Notes under the pieces: model-generated
The model's database searches: none
What the model was told of the DNA's origin: nothing
Seen by the model: the letters and a program-made list of their open reading frames with translations, nothing else
Source of the DNA: CAWBQO01 sp963790965
Lineage (GTDB): Bacteria; Bacteroidota; Rhodothermia; Rhodothermales; DASSAV01
Length of the DNA stretch: 64,000 bases
Direction: 5' to 3'
Assembly: GCA_963790965.1 (NCBI GenBank)
Contig: CAWBQO010000006.1
Coordinates: 248,001 to 312,000, forward strand
Translations under genes and position numbers: made by a program
Shown here: piece after piece, positions 25,791 through 34,562 of the stretch
Numbering within the stretch: position 1 is the stretch's first letter
Layout of the letters: the number at the start of each line of letters is the position of its first letter

Positions 25791-26252
25791 ATGTTAAACG
25801 CATTCTTAAACAAGGGCGGCGCGGGCATCTCTATCTCACGGCATGAATCCCTTCGACGCGTGAACCCCTTCATCGCTGAACAAATTGCACTCGTGCGCCG
25901 CTATGATGCCCTGCTCGGTCGCACGGCCCGACCGGAACGCCTTACGGGCCTCGCGCCGCTTCTTCGCACGGCGCGCACTGACTTCGCGAAACTCTCTGAA
26001 GTCGTGCTGAGCCTCGGCGGCGTTCCTGAACACGTCGTCTCGACCGGCGAATTGCCCGTGGACGCCGACCCGGATGAACGCTTGGAGATGCGCCGTCTGC
26101 TCGACCAGGAACGTGCGTTCGGCGACCGGCTCGACGGCGAGTTCGACGGCGTCGAGCATCAGATTCATACGAGCGCCGTTCTGAATGTCGTTCGCGAAAA
26201 CAGCCGGGAGCGCACGCGCTTTCTGGAAGACCTCGTCGGCGAAGGCCGTTAG
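25791..26252 (+). CDS. Uncharacterised helical protein in the trp cluster
   Basis: I do not recognise this 153-residue protein with confidence. It is almost entirely amphipathic helix (NPFIAEQIALVRRYDALLGR; LLRTARTDFAKLSEVVLSLGG; EFDGVEHQIHTSAVLNVVREN), which suggests a ferritin-like or DUF2383-like four-helix bundle. There is no signal peptide or cysteine. It lies between trpE and trpS on the same strand. A link to tryptophan metabolism is suggested only by position. Confidence 0.65.
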   Translation: MLNAFLNKGGAGISISRHESLRRVNPFIAEQIALVRRYDALLGRTARPERLTGLAPLLRTARTDFAKLSEVVLSLGGVPEHVVSTGELPVDADPDERLEMRRLLDQERAFGDRLDGEFDGVEHQIHTSAVLNVVRENSRERTRFLEDLVGEGR

Positions 26253-26397
26253 TCTTTCCCGCGCTGGAAGGCTGTACAACATCAAGTAGAATCCCTTTCA
26301 CAGGGGACGTTGCAGCGGCACCTTGCGGCATATTTCTACTGCTCGCGGGGCGCGCGCTCTTTTCCAACAGGCTCCTGAACCTGCATCTTTCGTAACA

Positions 26398-27447
26398 ATG
26401 GTCCTTTCGTCTGAATCACTGTCGGCACCGGCGGTCTCTCCTGCACGTACCGCGGAAAAAGCGTCCGTGGTTGTCTCCGGCATCCAGCCGTCGGGGCAGC
26501 TGCATCTCGGCAACTATTTCGGCGCGCTGCGGCAGCACGTGGACCTGCACGCGCGGCACGAGTCCTACTACTTCATCGTAAACTACCACGCGCTCACGTC
26601 CCTTCGGGATCGCGAGGCGCTGATGCGGTACACGATGGACGTGGCGCTCGATTACCTGGCCCTCGGGTTCGATCCGGAGCGGTCCAGCCTCTTCGTCCAG
26701 AGCGACGTGCCGCAAGTGAACGAGCTTGCCTGGATTCTGTACAACCTGACGCCCGTCTCGCAGCTTGAGAAAGGCGTCTCCTACAAGGACAAGATCGCGC
26801 AGGGCCTTACGCCGAACGCCGGCCTGTTCAACTACCCCATCCTGCAGGCGGCGGACATCCTGATCTACGGCGGCACGCTCGTGCCCGTCGGTGCCGACCA
26901 GAAGCAGCACATCGAGATGACCCGGGACGTGGCGCAGCGGTTCAACAACACGTTCTGTCCCGAAGACGAACCGCTCTTCACGCTGCCAGAGCCGTACATA
27001 CTGGAAGACGTGGCCGTCGTGCCCGGTCTCGATGGACGCAAGATGTCGAAGAGTTACGGCAATACGATCGGCATCTTCGATGAGGGAAAGACGCTCAAGT
27101 CGAAAGTCATGGGCATCGTGACCGACTCGACGCCGCTCGACGAACCGAAGGATCCGGCGAAGGACAACGTCTTTGCGCTTATCAAGCTTTTTGCAGACGC
27201 AGAAAACGTCGCCCGCATTGAAGCCGCTTACCGCGCCGGAGGCTACGGTTACGGGCACGCCAAGAAGGAGCTGCTCGGCCTCATCTCGGACTATTTCGCG
27301 GAAGCCCGCGAGCGGCGGCGCGCGCTGGCCTCGAACCTCGACTTCGTGCGCGATGTGCTTCGCGAAGGCGGACGCAAGGGCCGCGACAAGGCCGAGCACA
27401 TCATGGAAGGCGTGCGCGACCGCGTGGGCTTGCTTACGACTTATTGA
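26398..27447 (+). CDS. trpS: Tryptophanyl-tRNA synthetase
   Basis: This class I synthetase charges tRNA-Trp. The 349-residue protein has the HIGH-equivalent motif in SGIQPSGQLHLGNYFG and K215-M-S-K-S219. The ATG at 26398 is preferred over the 25-codon extension, which is not family-like; no Shine-Dalgarno sequence precedes it. Its place inside a tryptophan biosynthesis cluster is notable because charging of tRNA-Trp is exactly what the upstream attenuator would sense. Confidence 0.95.
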   Translation: MVLSSESLSAPAVSPARTAEKASVVVSGIQPSGQLHLGNYFGALRQHVDLHARHESYYFIVNYHALTSLRDREALMRYTMDVALDYLALGFDPERSSLFVQSDVPQVNELAWILYNLTPVSQLEKGVSYKDKIAQGLTPNAGLFNYPILQAADILIYGGTLVPVGADQKQHIEMTRDVAQRFNNTFCPEDEPLFTLPEPYILEDVAVVPGLDGRKMSKSYGNTIGIFDEGKTLKSKVMGIVTDSTPLDEPKDPAKDNVFALIKLFADAENVARIEAAYRAGGYGYGHAKKELLGLISDYFAEARERRRALASNLDFVRDVLREGGRKGRDKAEHIMEGVRDRVGLLTTY

Positions 27448-27503
27448 GTCCTTTTATGACGTCCGGCAAACTGGACCTCTCTCGCTGGAAGCGGATCAAC
27501 ACG

Positions 27504-29261
27504 ATGCAGCAATCCCGGTGCCGATTGAGCAGTACCATGGGCGGTTCGCCGGCTCCTCGTCGCGGAGGGGCCGTGTGGCTACGTCGCCTCGGCGCGGCGC
27601 TTTTTGGAGCGCTCTTGCTCGTCCTTTCCGACAGCGATGCGGTAGCGCAGCCTTACGGCGTGCCGGAGGTCGATGACGCCGTCTATTCCTTCCTGCTGCG
27701 GCAGCAAACCGAAGGCCGCCTGCCGAACGCCTTTCTCAGCCACCTGCCTCTGGCGGGCTACATGATCGAGGGCTATCTCGATTCGCTCGCTCTATCGGCG
27801 CAAGGCATGTCCGGCGTCGACCGGTACCTGCTCGGGCGCTACCGGGGGACGATTGCGGCACCGGAGAGCGAGTGGCTGAACGGCAAGTTCGGATGGGCAT
27901 ACCCGAACGGGCAGGATCTCTTCTTCCTCAGCGGCGACGGCTACGCCATTCAGATCAACCCGTATTTGCACACCTCGTACGGCGCGGCGCGCGTGAAACA
28001 GCACGACGGCGAGAGCTTCGGTACGCCCGTCTGGCAGTGGGCGCGAGGTGCGCGGGCCTCCGGCCGGATCGGGAACCATTTCTTCTTTGAAGCGCGGCTT
28101 ACCGAAAACGAAGCGCGGCGCATCTGGGCGGGCGACAAAGGCGGCTTTGCCCCAAGGATCGGGCAGGTGTCCGTCAACCGCGCACTCGACCGCACGACGA
28201 GGTACAGCTACTTCACCGCCTCCGGGGTCGTCGGGGTGCACACGCGCTTCTTTGAAGTGCGATATGGGCACGATCAGAACCAGTGGGGCTACGGGCCGAA
28301 CAGCGTCGTCCTGTCGGATTACGCGCCCGCCTACGACCATCTGCAGATCCGCACGACCGTCGGACCGTTTCAGTACATGAACCTCTTCGCGGGCATGTCG
28401 ATGCCTTCTGAGCGGCTTCAAGGCGGGCGGGACTCGGTGGTGCCGCGGAAGTACGCCGCCATGCACCGGCTCGCCGTGCAACTCTCCAGCAGGCTTCAGG
28501 TCGGCGCGTTCGAAACGGTCGTTTTCGGCGACGACTCGCTCGGGATGCGCACCGGCTTTGATATGACCTACCTGAATCCGGTGCTCTTCTACCGGGCGGC
28601 CGAGCGCGGCCGGGGTAGCCCCGACAACGTCATGCTTGGCGGCGATCTTTCCTGGATAGCGGCGGACGGACTGCGGCTCTACGGCCAGTTCGTTCTCGAC
28701 GAACTCGTCGTGCCGGAAATCGGCCGCGCTTACTGGGGCAACAAGTGGGGCGGACTCGCGGGCGTTCACGCCACCCGCTTGCCCATCGAGAACCTGTCCG
28801 TTCAGGCCGAATATGCGCGCCTGCGACCGTTCCTCTACAGCCACCGCTCACCGATCACCGCCTTTATTCACAATAGCGACGTAGTCGGGCACGCCGCCGG
28901 TCCCAACGCGCAGGACCTTTCGTTCTTTGCCGAGTATCGGCCCGCTCCGCGGTGGCTTGCCGCCCTTACCGCCGCCGTCACCTGGCGCGGGCGCAACACC
29001 GACAGCCTGAATTTTGGCGCAGATCCCCTCCGATCATACACCGACCGCGTCTCTGATTACAACATCCACATCGGCGACGGCGTTGGGCAGACGTACCGGC
29101 TTCTCGAGGCGCGCGCCGGATACGAACTCCTGCCGGGCTTCATTCTTGAAGGGGCGCTGCGCTACGAACGCTACAAGGACGACCTCCTCGGCACCGACGC
29201 CTATGTTCAACCGTACCTCGTCGTCCGCTGGAACGCGCCTTACGAAAGCATCCGCTACTAA
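27504..29261 (+). CDS. Wzi-like capsule assembly family outer-membrane protein
   Basis: The 585-residue protein has a signal peptide (WLRRLGAALFGALLLVLSDSDAVAQ) and a long run of aromatic, alternating beta-strand segments to the C terminus, ending in YVQPYLVVRWNAPYESIRY, as expected for a beta-barrel. Overall layout matches capsule-assembly Wzi-family proteins, which bind polysaccharide at the cell surface. Starts at 27504 or 27537 are possible; the second places the signal peptide nearer the N terminus. It splits trpE/trpS from trpG with no terminator visible, so it is likely transcribed with them. There are no other capsule genes nearby. Confidence 0.75.
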   Translation: MQQSRCRLSSTMGGSPAPRRGGAVWLRRLGAALFGALLLVLSDSDAVAQPYGVPEVDDAVYSFLLRQQTEGRLPNAFLSHLPLAGYMIEGYLDSLALSAQGMSGVDRYLLGRYRGTIAAPESEWLNGKFGWAYPNGQDLFFLSGDGYAIQINPYLHTSYGAARVKQHDGESFGTPVWQWARGARASGRIGNHFFFEARLTENEARRIWAGDKGGFAPRIGQVSVNRALDRTTRYSYFTASGVVGVHTRFFEVRYGHDQNQWGYGPNSVVLSDYAPAYDHLQIRTTVGPFQYMNLFAGMSMPSERLQGGRDSVVPRKYAAMHRLAVQLSSRLQVGAFETVVFGDDSLGMRTGFDMTYLNPVLFYRAAERGRGSPDNVMLGGDLSWIAADGLRLYGQFVLDELVVPEIGRAYWGNKWGGLAGVHATRLPIENLSVQAEYARLRPFLYSHRSPITAFIHNSDVVGHAAGPNAQDLSFFAEYRPAPRWLAALTAAVTWRGRNTDSLNFGADPLRSYTDRVSDYNIHIGDGVGQTYRLLEARAGYELLPGFILEGALRYERYKDDLLGTDAYVQPYLVVRWNAPYESIRY

Positions 29262-29271
29262 CCCTACTGCG

Positions 29272-29880
29272 ATGATTCTCGTCATAGACAACTACGACTC
29301 GTTCACCTATAATCTCGTCCACCTGGTCGGCAGCCACACGGCTGACCTTAAAGTGGTGCGCAACGACGAGATTACGGTCGACGAGATCCGAGCGCTCGGC
29401 GTAGACGGCATCCTCATTTCGCCCGGCCCCGGCCGTCCCGCCGATGCGGGCGTGACGGAGGAGGTCATTCGCGAACTCGGCCCGACGGTTCCCATTCTCG
29501 GCGTGTGCCTCGGCCACCAGGCCATTGGCGAGGTCTACGGCGGCACGGTCACGTACGCCCCGAGCCTCATGCACGGCAAGACAAGCTCGATCCACCACGA
29601 CGGCGAAACGATTTTCGAGGGCGCGGCAGACCGGTTCATGGCCACCCGGTACCATTCCCTAGTCGTTGACCCGGAGACGCTGCCGGACGTGCTGGAGGTT
29701 TCGGCCCGCACGGAGGAAGGCGTGATCATGGGCTTTCGCCACCGCGATCATCCGGTCGAAGGCATCCAGTTTCATCCCGAGAGCGTCCTCACGACGGAAG
29801 GTCCGCGGCTGATCGCAAACTGGCTCGACCGGGTGCAAAGCCGCGCAACCGCAAAGATGGCCGAGGGGTCGGCAGCATGA
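29272..29880 (+). CDS. trpG: Anthranilate synthase component II (glutamine amidotransferase)
   Basis: TrpG supplies ammonia from glutamine to TrpE. The 202-residue class I amidotransferase shows the entry motif VIDNYDSFTYNLV, the nucleophile C79 in GVCLGHQAIGE, and H168/E170 in FHPESVLT. The ATG at 29272 is chosen because upstream frame residues belong to the Wzi-like gene read in another phase. The stop overlaps the trpD start by 4 bp (ATGA). Confidence 0.95.
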   Translation: MILVIDNYDSFTYNLVHLVGSHTADLKVVRNDEITVDEIRALGVDGILISPGPGRPADAGVTEEVIRELGPTVPILGVCLGHQAIGEVYGGTVTYAPSLMHGKTSSIHHDGETIFEGAADRFMATRYHSLVVDPETLPDVLEVSARTEEGVIMGFRHRDHPVEGIQFHPESVLTTEGPRLIANWLDRVQSRATAKMAEGSAA

Positions 29881-30917
29881 TAGAAGCCCTCCACACCCTT
29901 GCTGAAGGCCGGACCCTCTCGTCAGCGCAGGCCGAGCGCGCGATGCACCTCATGCTCAGTGGCGAATCGCAGCCCGAGAGTACGGCGGCGCTCCTGATGG
30001 GCCTTCGCGCGCGCGGCGAAACGCTCGAAGAGCTTGTTGCATTCACCCGCATCATGCGCGCCTTTGCCGTTTCGGTCGAGTCGCCGGACGAGAATGCCAT
30101 CGATCTGTGCGGCACCGGAGGCGACAACCGGGGCACGTTCAACATTTCCACGGCGGCGGCGCTCGTCTGCGCCGGTGCCGGAGCCGTCGTGGCAAAGCAC
30201 GGCAACCGCTCCGTGTCGTCCCAGTGCGGTTCCGCCGACGTGCTCGAGGCGCTCGGCGTGCGCGTGGATCTCCACAAGGAGGGCGTCGAATACTGTCTGC
30301 GCGAAGTCGGCATCGCGTTCCTCTTCGCGCCCTACTTCCACCCGGCCATGCGCCACGTGATGCCGGTTCGGAAGAAGCTCGGCGTCCGGACGTTCTTCAA
30401 CATTCTCGGGCCGCTGTCCAATCCGGCCGGCGTTCGGCGTCAGCTCGTCGGGGCGTTCAGCGCTTCGGTAGCCGCGCAGATGGCGCACATTCTGGCGCAC
30501 CTTGGCGCGGACCACGTTATCGCAGTCCACTCGGACGACGGGTTGGACGAGATATCTCCTGCCGCACCCACCCGGGCCTTCGTGTATGACGGCCGGCGGG
30601 GCGCAGAGGGCGCGCCTATGGTTGACGAAAAGACTATCGCCCCCGACGTGCTCGGCCTTCCGGCCGTGCCACTGGACGACCTGAAAGGCGGTTCAGCGGC
30701 CGACAACGCGGAGATCATGCGCCGGCTGCTCTCCGGCGAGGACGTCCCGCACCGCCATGTGGTTTTGCAAAATGCCGCGTACGCGCTCCACGTCGCCGGA
30801 AAGGCGTCTTCGCCGCAGGCGGGGTTGCAAGCGGCCCGGGAGAGCGTCGACTCGGGCGCGGCAGCAAAGGTGCTCGGCCGGCTCGTTGACGCCTCGCAAG
30901 AAGCCCCTGCCGCATGA
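29877..30917 (+). CDS. trpD: Anthranilate phosphoribosyltransferase
   Basis: TrpD transfers phosphoribose from PRPP to anthranilate. The 346-residue protein has the PRPP-loop GTGGDNRGTFN beginning at G79, KHGNRSVSSQCGSADVLEALG, and FLFAPYFHPAMRHVMPVRKKLGVRTFFNILGPLSNP. It is separate from trpG rather than fused. It overlaps trpG and trpC by 4 bp each, indicating coupled translation. Confidence 0.96.
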   Translation: MIEALHTLAEGRTLSSAQAERAMHLMLSGESQPESTAALLMGLRARGETLEELVAFTRIMRAFAVSVESPDENAIDLCGTGGDNRGTFNISTAAALVCAGAGAVVAKHGNRSVSSQCGSADVLEALGVRVDLHKEGVEYCLREVGIAFLFAPYFHPAMRHVMPVRKKLGVRTFFNILGPLSNPAGVRRQLVGAFSASVAAQMAHILAHLGADHVIAVHSDDGLDEISPAAPTRAFVYDGRRGAEGAPMVDEKTIAPDVLGLPAVPLDDLKGGSAADNAEIMRRLLSGEDVPHRHVVLQNAAYALHVAGKASSPQAGLQAARESVDSGAAAKVLGRLVDASQEAPAA

Positions 30918-31741
30918 ACGCGAACGCCGTGACCATTCTCGACAAGATTGTAGTCGATACGCGCCGCCTCGTGGCCGAACGTAAGGGTTCGCTGCCGCAG
31001 TCCACGCTGGAGGCCATGCCGCTCTTCAGCCGGCCGACTCGCCCGCTCGCCGCGGCGCTCCGCGGGCCGCAGCTTTCGTTTATCGCCGAGATAAAAAAGG
31101 CGTCGCCCTCGAAAGGCGTCATCCGGGCGGACTTCGACGTGGCGGATCTCGCGCGAGCGTATCAGGAAGGCGGTGCAGCGGCAGTTTCGGTGCTGACGGA
31201 GCCGTTCTATTTCCAGGGCGATCTCTCCCACCTCGCCGCCGCACGCGTAGCCACTTCGCTTCCGCTGCTGCGCAAGGACTTCATCGTAGACTCGTACCAG
31301 CTTTTCGAGGCGCGTGCCTATGGCGCGGACGCCGTACTGCTCATTGCGGCCGTGCTCGACCGGAAAGAACTCGCCGACCTGCACGCGACCGCGACGGCAC
31401 TCGGACTCTCCTGTCTCGTCGAACTCTACGACGCTTCGGAAATGGACCGCGTGGATCTGAGCCAGGTGCAGGTTCTCGGCGTCAATAACCGGGATCTGCG
31501 CACGTTCGAGGTGAACATCGAGCATTCCATTCAAGTGCTCACGGGCGTTCCGGATCATGTCGTGCGTGTTTCCGAAAGCGGGTTGCGGAGCGTGGATGAC
31601 TTCGCGCGCGTCCGGGAGGCCGGTCTCGATGCGGTGCTGGTAGGCGAGACATTTATGCGCGCCTCGCAGCCGGGCAACGCCCTTGCGCAACTTCGCGCCG
31701 CCCTCGCTGCGGACGCGCGGCCCGCCCGTACCCAAGCTTGA
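30914..31741 (+). CDS. trpC: Indole-3-glycerol phosphate synthase
   Basis: TrpC closes the indole ring with loss of CO2 and water. The 275-residue TIM barrel contains FIAEIKKASPSKG, LLRKDFIVDSYQLFEARAYGADAVLLI, GVNNRDLRTFEV and VSESGL, all classic TrpC segments with the expected catalytic Lys and Glu. It is not fused to trpF, which follows 12 bp later. Confidence 0.96.
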   Translation: MNANAVTILDKIVVDTRRLVAERKGSLPQSTLEAMPLFSRPTRPLAAALRGPQLSFIAEIKKASPSKGVIRADFDVADLARAYQEGGAAAVSVLTEPFYFQGDLSHLAAARVATSLPLLRKDFIVDSYQLFEARAYGADAVLLIAAVLDRKELADLHATATALGLSCLVELYDASEMDRVDLSQVQVLGVNNRDLRTFEVNIEHSIQVLTGVPDHVVRVSESGLRSVDDFARVREAGLDAVLVGETFMRASQPGNALAQLRAALAADARPARTQA

Positions 31742-31753
31742 CTACTCTTCTTT

Positions 31754-32401
31754 ATGCAGCCTGAACTTAAAATCTGCGGCATCACCCGGCTTGAAGACGC
31801 GCGCTTTTGCGCGGCCGCCGGGGCGCAGTACCTCGGCTTTATTCAGTATGAAGGCAGCCCCCGCTACATTCGTCCCAAGGAAGCCCGTGAGATCATCGAA
31901 TGGCTTCACGGCCCGAAGCCCGTCGGGGTCTTTGTCAACGAGCCGCCGGACGTAGTGAACCGCGTTGCCGAGGAGGCCGGGTTCGAGTACGTTCAGCTTC
32001 ACGGCACCGAGCCGCCGGAGTGGTGTGCAGAGATCGACTTTCCGATTATTAAGGCGATCCACGTCGTCCACGACGCCTCCGCGGAGCAGCTTCGCGTCCT
32101 GATAGACCGCTACAGCGAGTATGCCGAACACTTCCTGCTCGACACGCACCGAACAAGCCTGTATGGCGGCACCGGAGAGTCTTTCAACTGGCGACTCGCC
32201 CGGGAGCTTAGCGACGACTATTCGCTGTTCCTCGCCGGCGGAATCGACGCGGACAACGTCGAGGAGGCCGTACAGACCATCCGCCCCTTCGCCATCGATC
32301 TTTCGAGCAGCGTGGAGTCCGCCCCCGGCATCAAAAGTTTTGAGAAGCTGGAGCGGTTTTTCGCGGCATGGGAAGCGATGACGCGCAACCCTGCCCTGTG
32401 A
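31754..32401 (+). CDS. trpF: Phosphoribosylanthranilate isomerase
   Basis: TrpF converts N-(5-phosphoribosyl)anthranilate to its 1-deoxyribulose form. The 215-residue TIM barrel begins with LKICGITRLEDA (catalytic Cys), has QLHGTEPPEW and LLDTH (catalytic Asp region), and ends with LAGGIDADNVEEAV and IDLSSSVESAPGIKS. The order trpC-trpF-trpB matches the pathway logic. Confidence 0.95.
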   Translation: MQPELKICGITRLEDARFCAAAGAQYLGFIQYEGSPRYIRPKEAREIIEWLHGPKPVGVFVNEPPDVVNRVAEEAGFEYVQLHGTEPPEWCAEIDFPIIKAIHVVHDASAEQLRVLIDRYSEYAEHFLLDTHRTSLYGGTGESFNWRLARELSDDYSLFLAGGIDADNVEEAVQTIRPFAIDLSSSVESAPGIKSFEKLERFFAAWEAMTRNPAL

Positions 32402-32444
32402 ACCGTCTCGCCGCCACCGCATTGCTCCTATTTCCATATCTCAG

Positions 32445-33659
32445 ATGACCAGCAGTTTCCCTTCACCGGACACCATCTACGACGCGCCGGACAGCCACGG
32501 CCATTTCGGCACGTACGGCGGAAAGTACGTTCCGGAAATCTTGATTCCCGCGCTGGAGGCGCTCGAGAAGGCCTATGCCGAGGCCCGGCAGGACCGCTCA
32601 TTCTGGACCGAGTATTTTGGCCTGCTGCAAGACTACGTCGGACGCCCCACGCCGCTGACCTTGTGCGACCGTTTAAGCGAGCGGATCGGCGGGCTAAAGA
32701 TTTATCTCAAGCGCGAGGACCTTTGCCACACGGGCGCGCACAAGATCAATAACACGGTCGGGCAGATCTTGCTTGCCCGGCGCATGGGCAAGGAGCGCAT
32801 CATCGCGGAAACCGGCGCGGGGCAGCACGGCGTCGCGACGGCCACCGTGTGCGCGAAGTTCGGCCTGAAGTGCATCGTCTACATGGGTGCCGAGGACATC
32901 GAGCGGCAGCATCTCAACGTGCTTAGAATGCAACTGCTCGGCGCAGAGATTCGCCCGGCCACGAGCGGCAGCCAGACGCTTAAAGATGCCACCAACGAGG
33001 CTATTCGCGACTGGGTGACAAACGTCCACGACACCTTTTACATCATCGGCTCCGTCGTTGGGCCGCATCCCTATCCGATGATGGTGCGCGATCTGCAGCG
33101 CGTCATCGGCGACGAAACGCGCAAGCAGCTTCAGTCCGCCGAAGGGCGCGAAACCCCTGACGCGGTGGTCGCCTGCGTCGGTGGCGGCTCGAACGCTATG
33201 GGCATATTCTATCCTTACCTGCAGGACGCCGGCGTCCGCCTCTTCGGCATCGAAGCAGCAGGAGAAGGCCTGCAGGGTCGCCACGCGGCGACGCTCACGC
33301 TCGGGACGCCCGGCGTTCTGCACGGGGCGCTGAGCCTGCTCTTGCAGGACGAAGAAGGACAGGTACAGCTCGCGCATTCCATTTCGGCCGGACTCGACTA
33401 CCCCGGCGTCGGGCCGGAGCATGCCTACCTGCGCGACAGCGGGCGCGTCACCTACCGCAGCGTCACCGATGCCGAGGCCATCGAAGGCGTGAAGCTCCTC
33501 GCGCGCACCGAGGGCATCATCCCGGCGCTGGAGACCGCCCACGCCATCGCCGCGCTGCCTGCGCTGGCCGAAGAACTTGGCCCGGAGGCCGTCGTCGTCG
33601 TCAACTGCTCCGGCCGCGGCGACAAAGACATGGGCACGATCGCTCAGTTTCTGGACTAA
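32445..33659 (+). CDS. trpB: Tryptophan synthase beta chain
   Basis: TrpB joins indole and serine with pyridoxal phosphate. The 404-residue protein has GTYGGKYVPEIL, the PLP lysine K100 in CHTGAHKINNTVGQ, the glycine-rich phosphate loop VGGGSNAMGIF, and the C-terminal VNCSGRGDKDM. Length and motifs fit the canonical TrpB1 type that forms an alpha2-beta2 complex with TrpA encoded 33 bp downstream. Confidence 0.97.
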   Translation: MTSSFPSPDTIYDAPDSHGHFGTYGGKYVPEILIPALEALEKAYAEARQDRSFWTEYFGLLQDYVGRPTPLTLCDRLSERIGGLKIYLKREDLCHTGAHKINNTVGQILLARRMGKERIIAETGAGQHGVATATVCAKFGLKCIVYMGAEDIERQHLNVLRMQLLGAEIRPATSGSQTLKDATNEAIRDWVTNVHDTFYIIGSVVGPHPYPMMVRDLQRVIGDETRKQLQSAEGRETPDAVVACVGGGSNAMGIFYPYLQDAGVRLFGIEAAGEGLQGRHAATLTLGTPGVLHGALSLLLQDEEGQVQLAHSISAGLDYPGVGPEHAYLRDSGRVTYRSVTDAEAIEGVKLLARTEGIIPALETAHAIAALPALAEELGPEAVVVVNCSGRGDKDMGTIAQFLD

Positions 33660-33692
33660 ACTCCTTTTCCACCCTTTCGCTCACTTACGCTC

Positions 33693-34520
33693 GTGCCCAG
33701 CATCCGCGCGCATCTTCAGGCGCTTGCCGCAAAGCAGGAAAAGGCCGCCGGCCTCTTTTTTACCAACGGCTTTCCCGATCCCGCCTCCACCCTGCCCATC
33801 CTCCAGGCGGTCGACCGCGCCGGGGCGGACTTCATCGAGCTGGGCATGCCCTTCAGCGACCCCCTTGCCGAGGGCCTGCCGATCCAGCACGCCAGCGAGC
33901 GGGCGCTTCGCCACGGCGTCCGGATGAAGGACACCTTCCGCACGGCCGAGCAGTTTAGATCTCAAAGCGAGACGCCCTTGCTCCTCATGGGCTACGTCAA
34001 CCCGCTCATGCGATACGGCCTGGCGCAGTTCTGCCGCGACGCCGGCTCTGCAGGTGTTGACGGCCTCATCCTTCCCGATCTGCCCCCGGAGGAGGCAGCC
34101 GAGATATCGGCCGTCGCCGCGAGCGAGCGTCTCGAGATGGTGTTCCTCGTGGCCCCGAATACGCGTGAGGAGCGCATCTTGCAGGTCGGCGCACTTGCCA
34201 CCGGCTTCGTCTACGCTGTGTCGATGACGGGCGTCACCGGCGGCACGCTCGGCGAACATGGAACCGTGGATCAGTATCTGGAGCGAACGCGCGCCTTGCT
34301 GCCCGACGCGCCCCTTCTTGTGGGTTTCGGGATCAAGACCCATGCCGATGCCGTCCGACTAAGCGCCCACACCGACGGGTTCATCGTCGGGTCGGCCCTC
34401 ATCAACATGGTGGAAAGCCTGTGGGACGGCCCGCTTCCCGAAAGGGAACGGCTGCGAGCCGTTGAGGCGTTTGTCCGCAGGCTCAAGACCGGATCGGATG
34501 CAGAAAGCGCAGCGGCCTGA
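33693..34520 (+). CDS. trpA: Tryptophan synthase alpha chain
   Basis: TrpA cleaves indole-3-glycerol phosphate and passes indole to TrpB. The 275-residue TIM barrel contains FIELGMPFSDPLAEGLPIQ (catalytic Glu), MGYVNPLMRYG, DGLILPDLPPEEA (catalytic Asp) and VSMTGVTGG. It starts with GTG. It is the last gene of the tryptophan pathway in the cluster. Confidence 0.96.
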   Translation: MPSIRAHLQALAAKQEKAAGLFFTNGFPDPASTLPILQAVDRAGADFIELGMPFSDPLAEGLPIQHASERALRHGVRMKDTFRTAEQFRSQSETPLLLMGYVNPLMRYGLAQFCRDAGSAGVDGLILPDLPPEEAAEISAVAASERLEMVFLVAPNTREERILQVGALATGFVYAVSMTGVTGGTLGEHGTVDQYLERTRALLPDAPLLVGFGIKTHADAVRLSAHTDGFIVGSALINMVESLWDGPLPERERLRAVEAFVRRLKTGSDAESAAA

Positions 34521-34562
34521 CGCCGCAGGCTGCACCCCGATTCACCAGATAGAGTAGCACGC

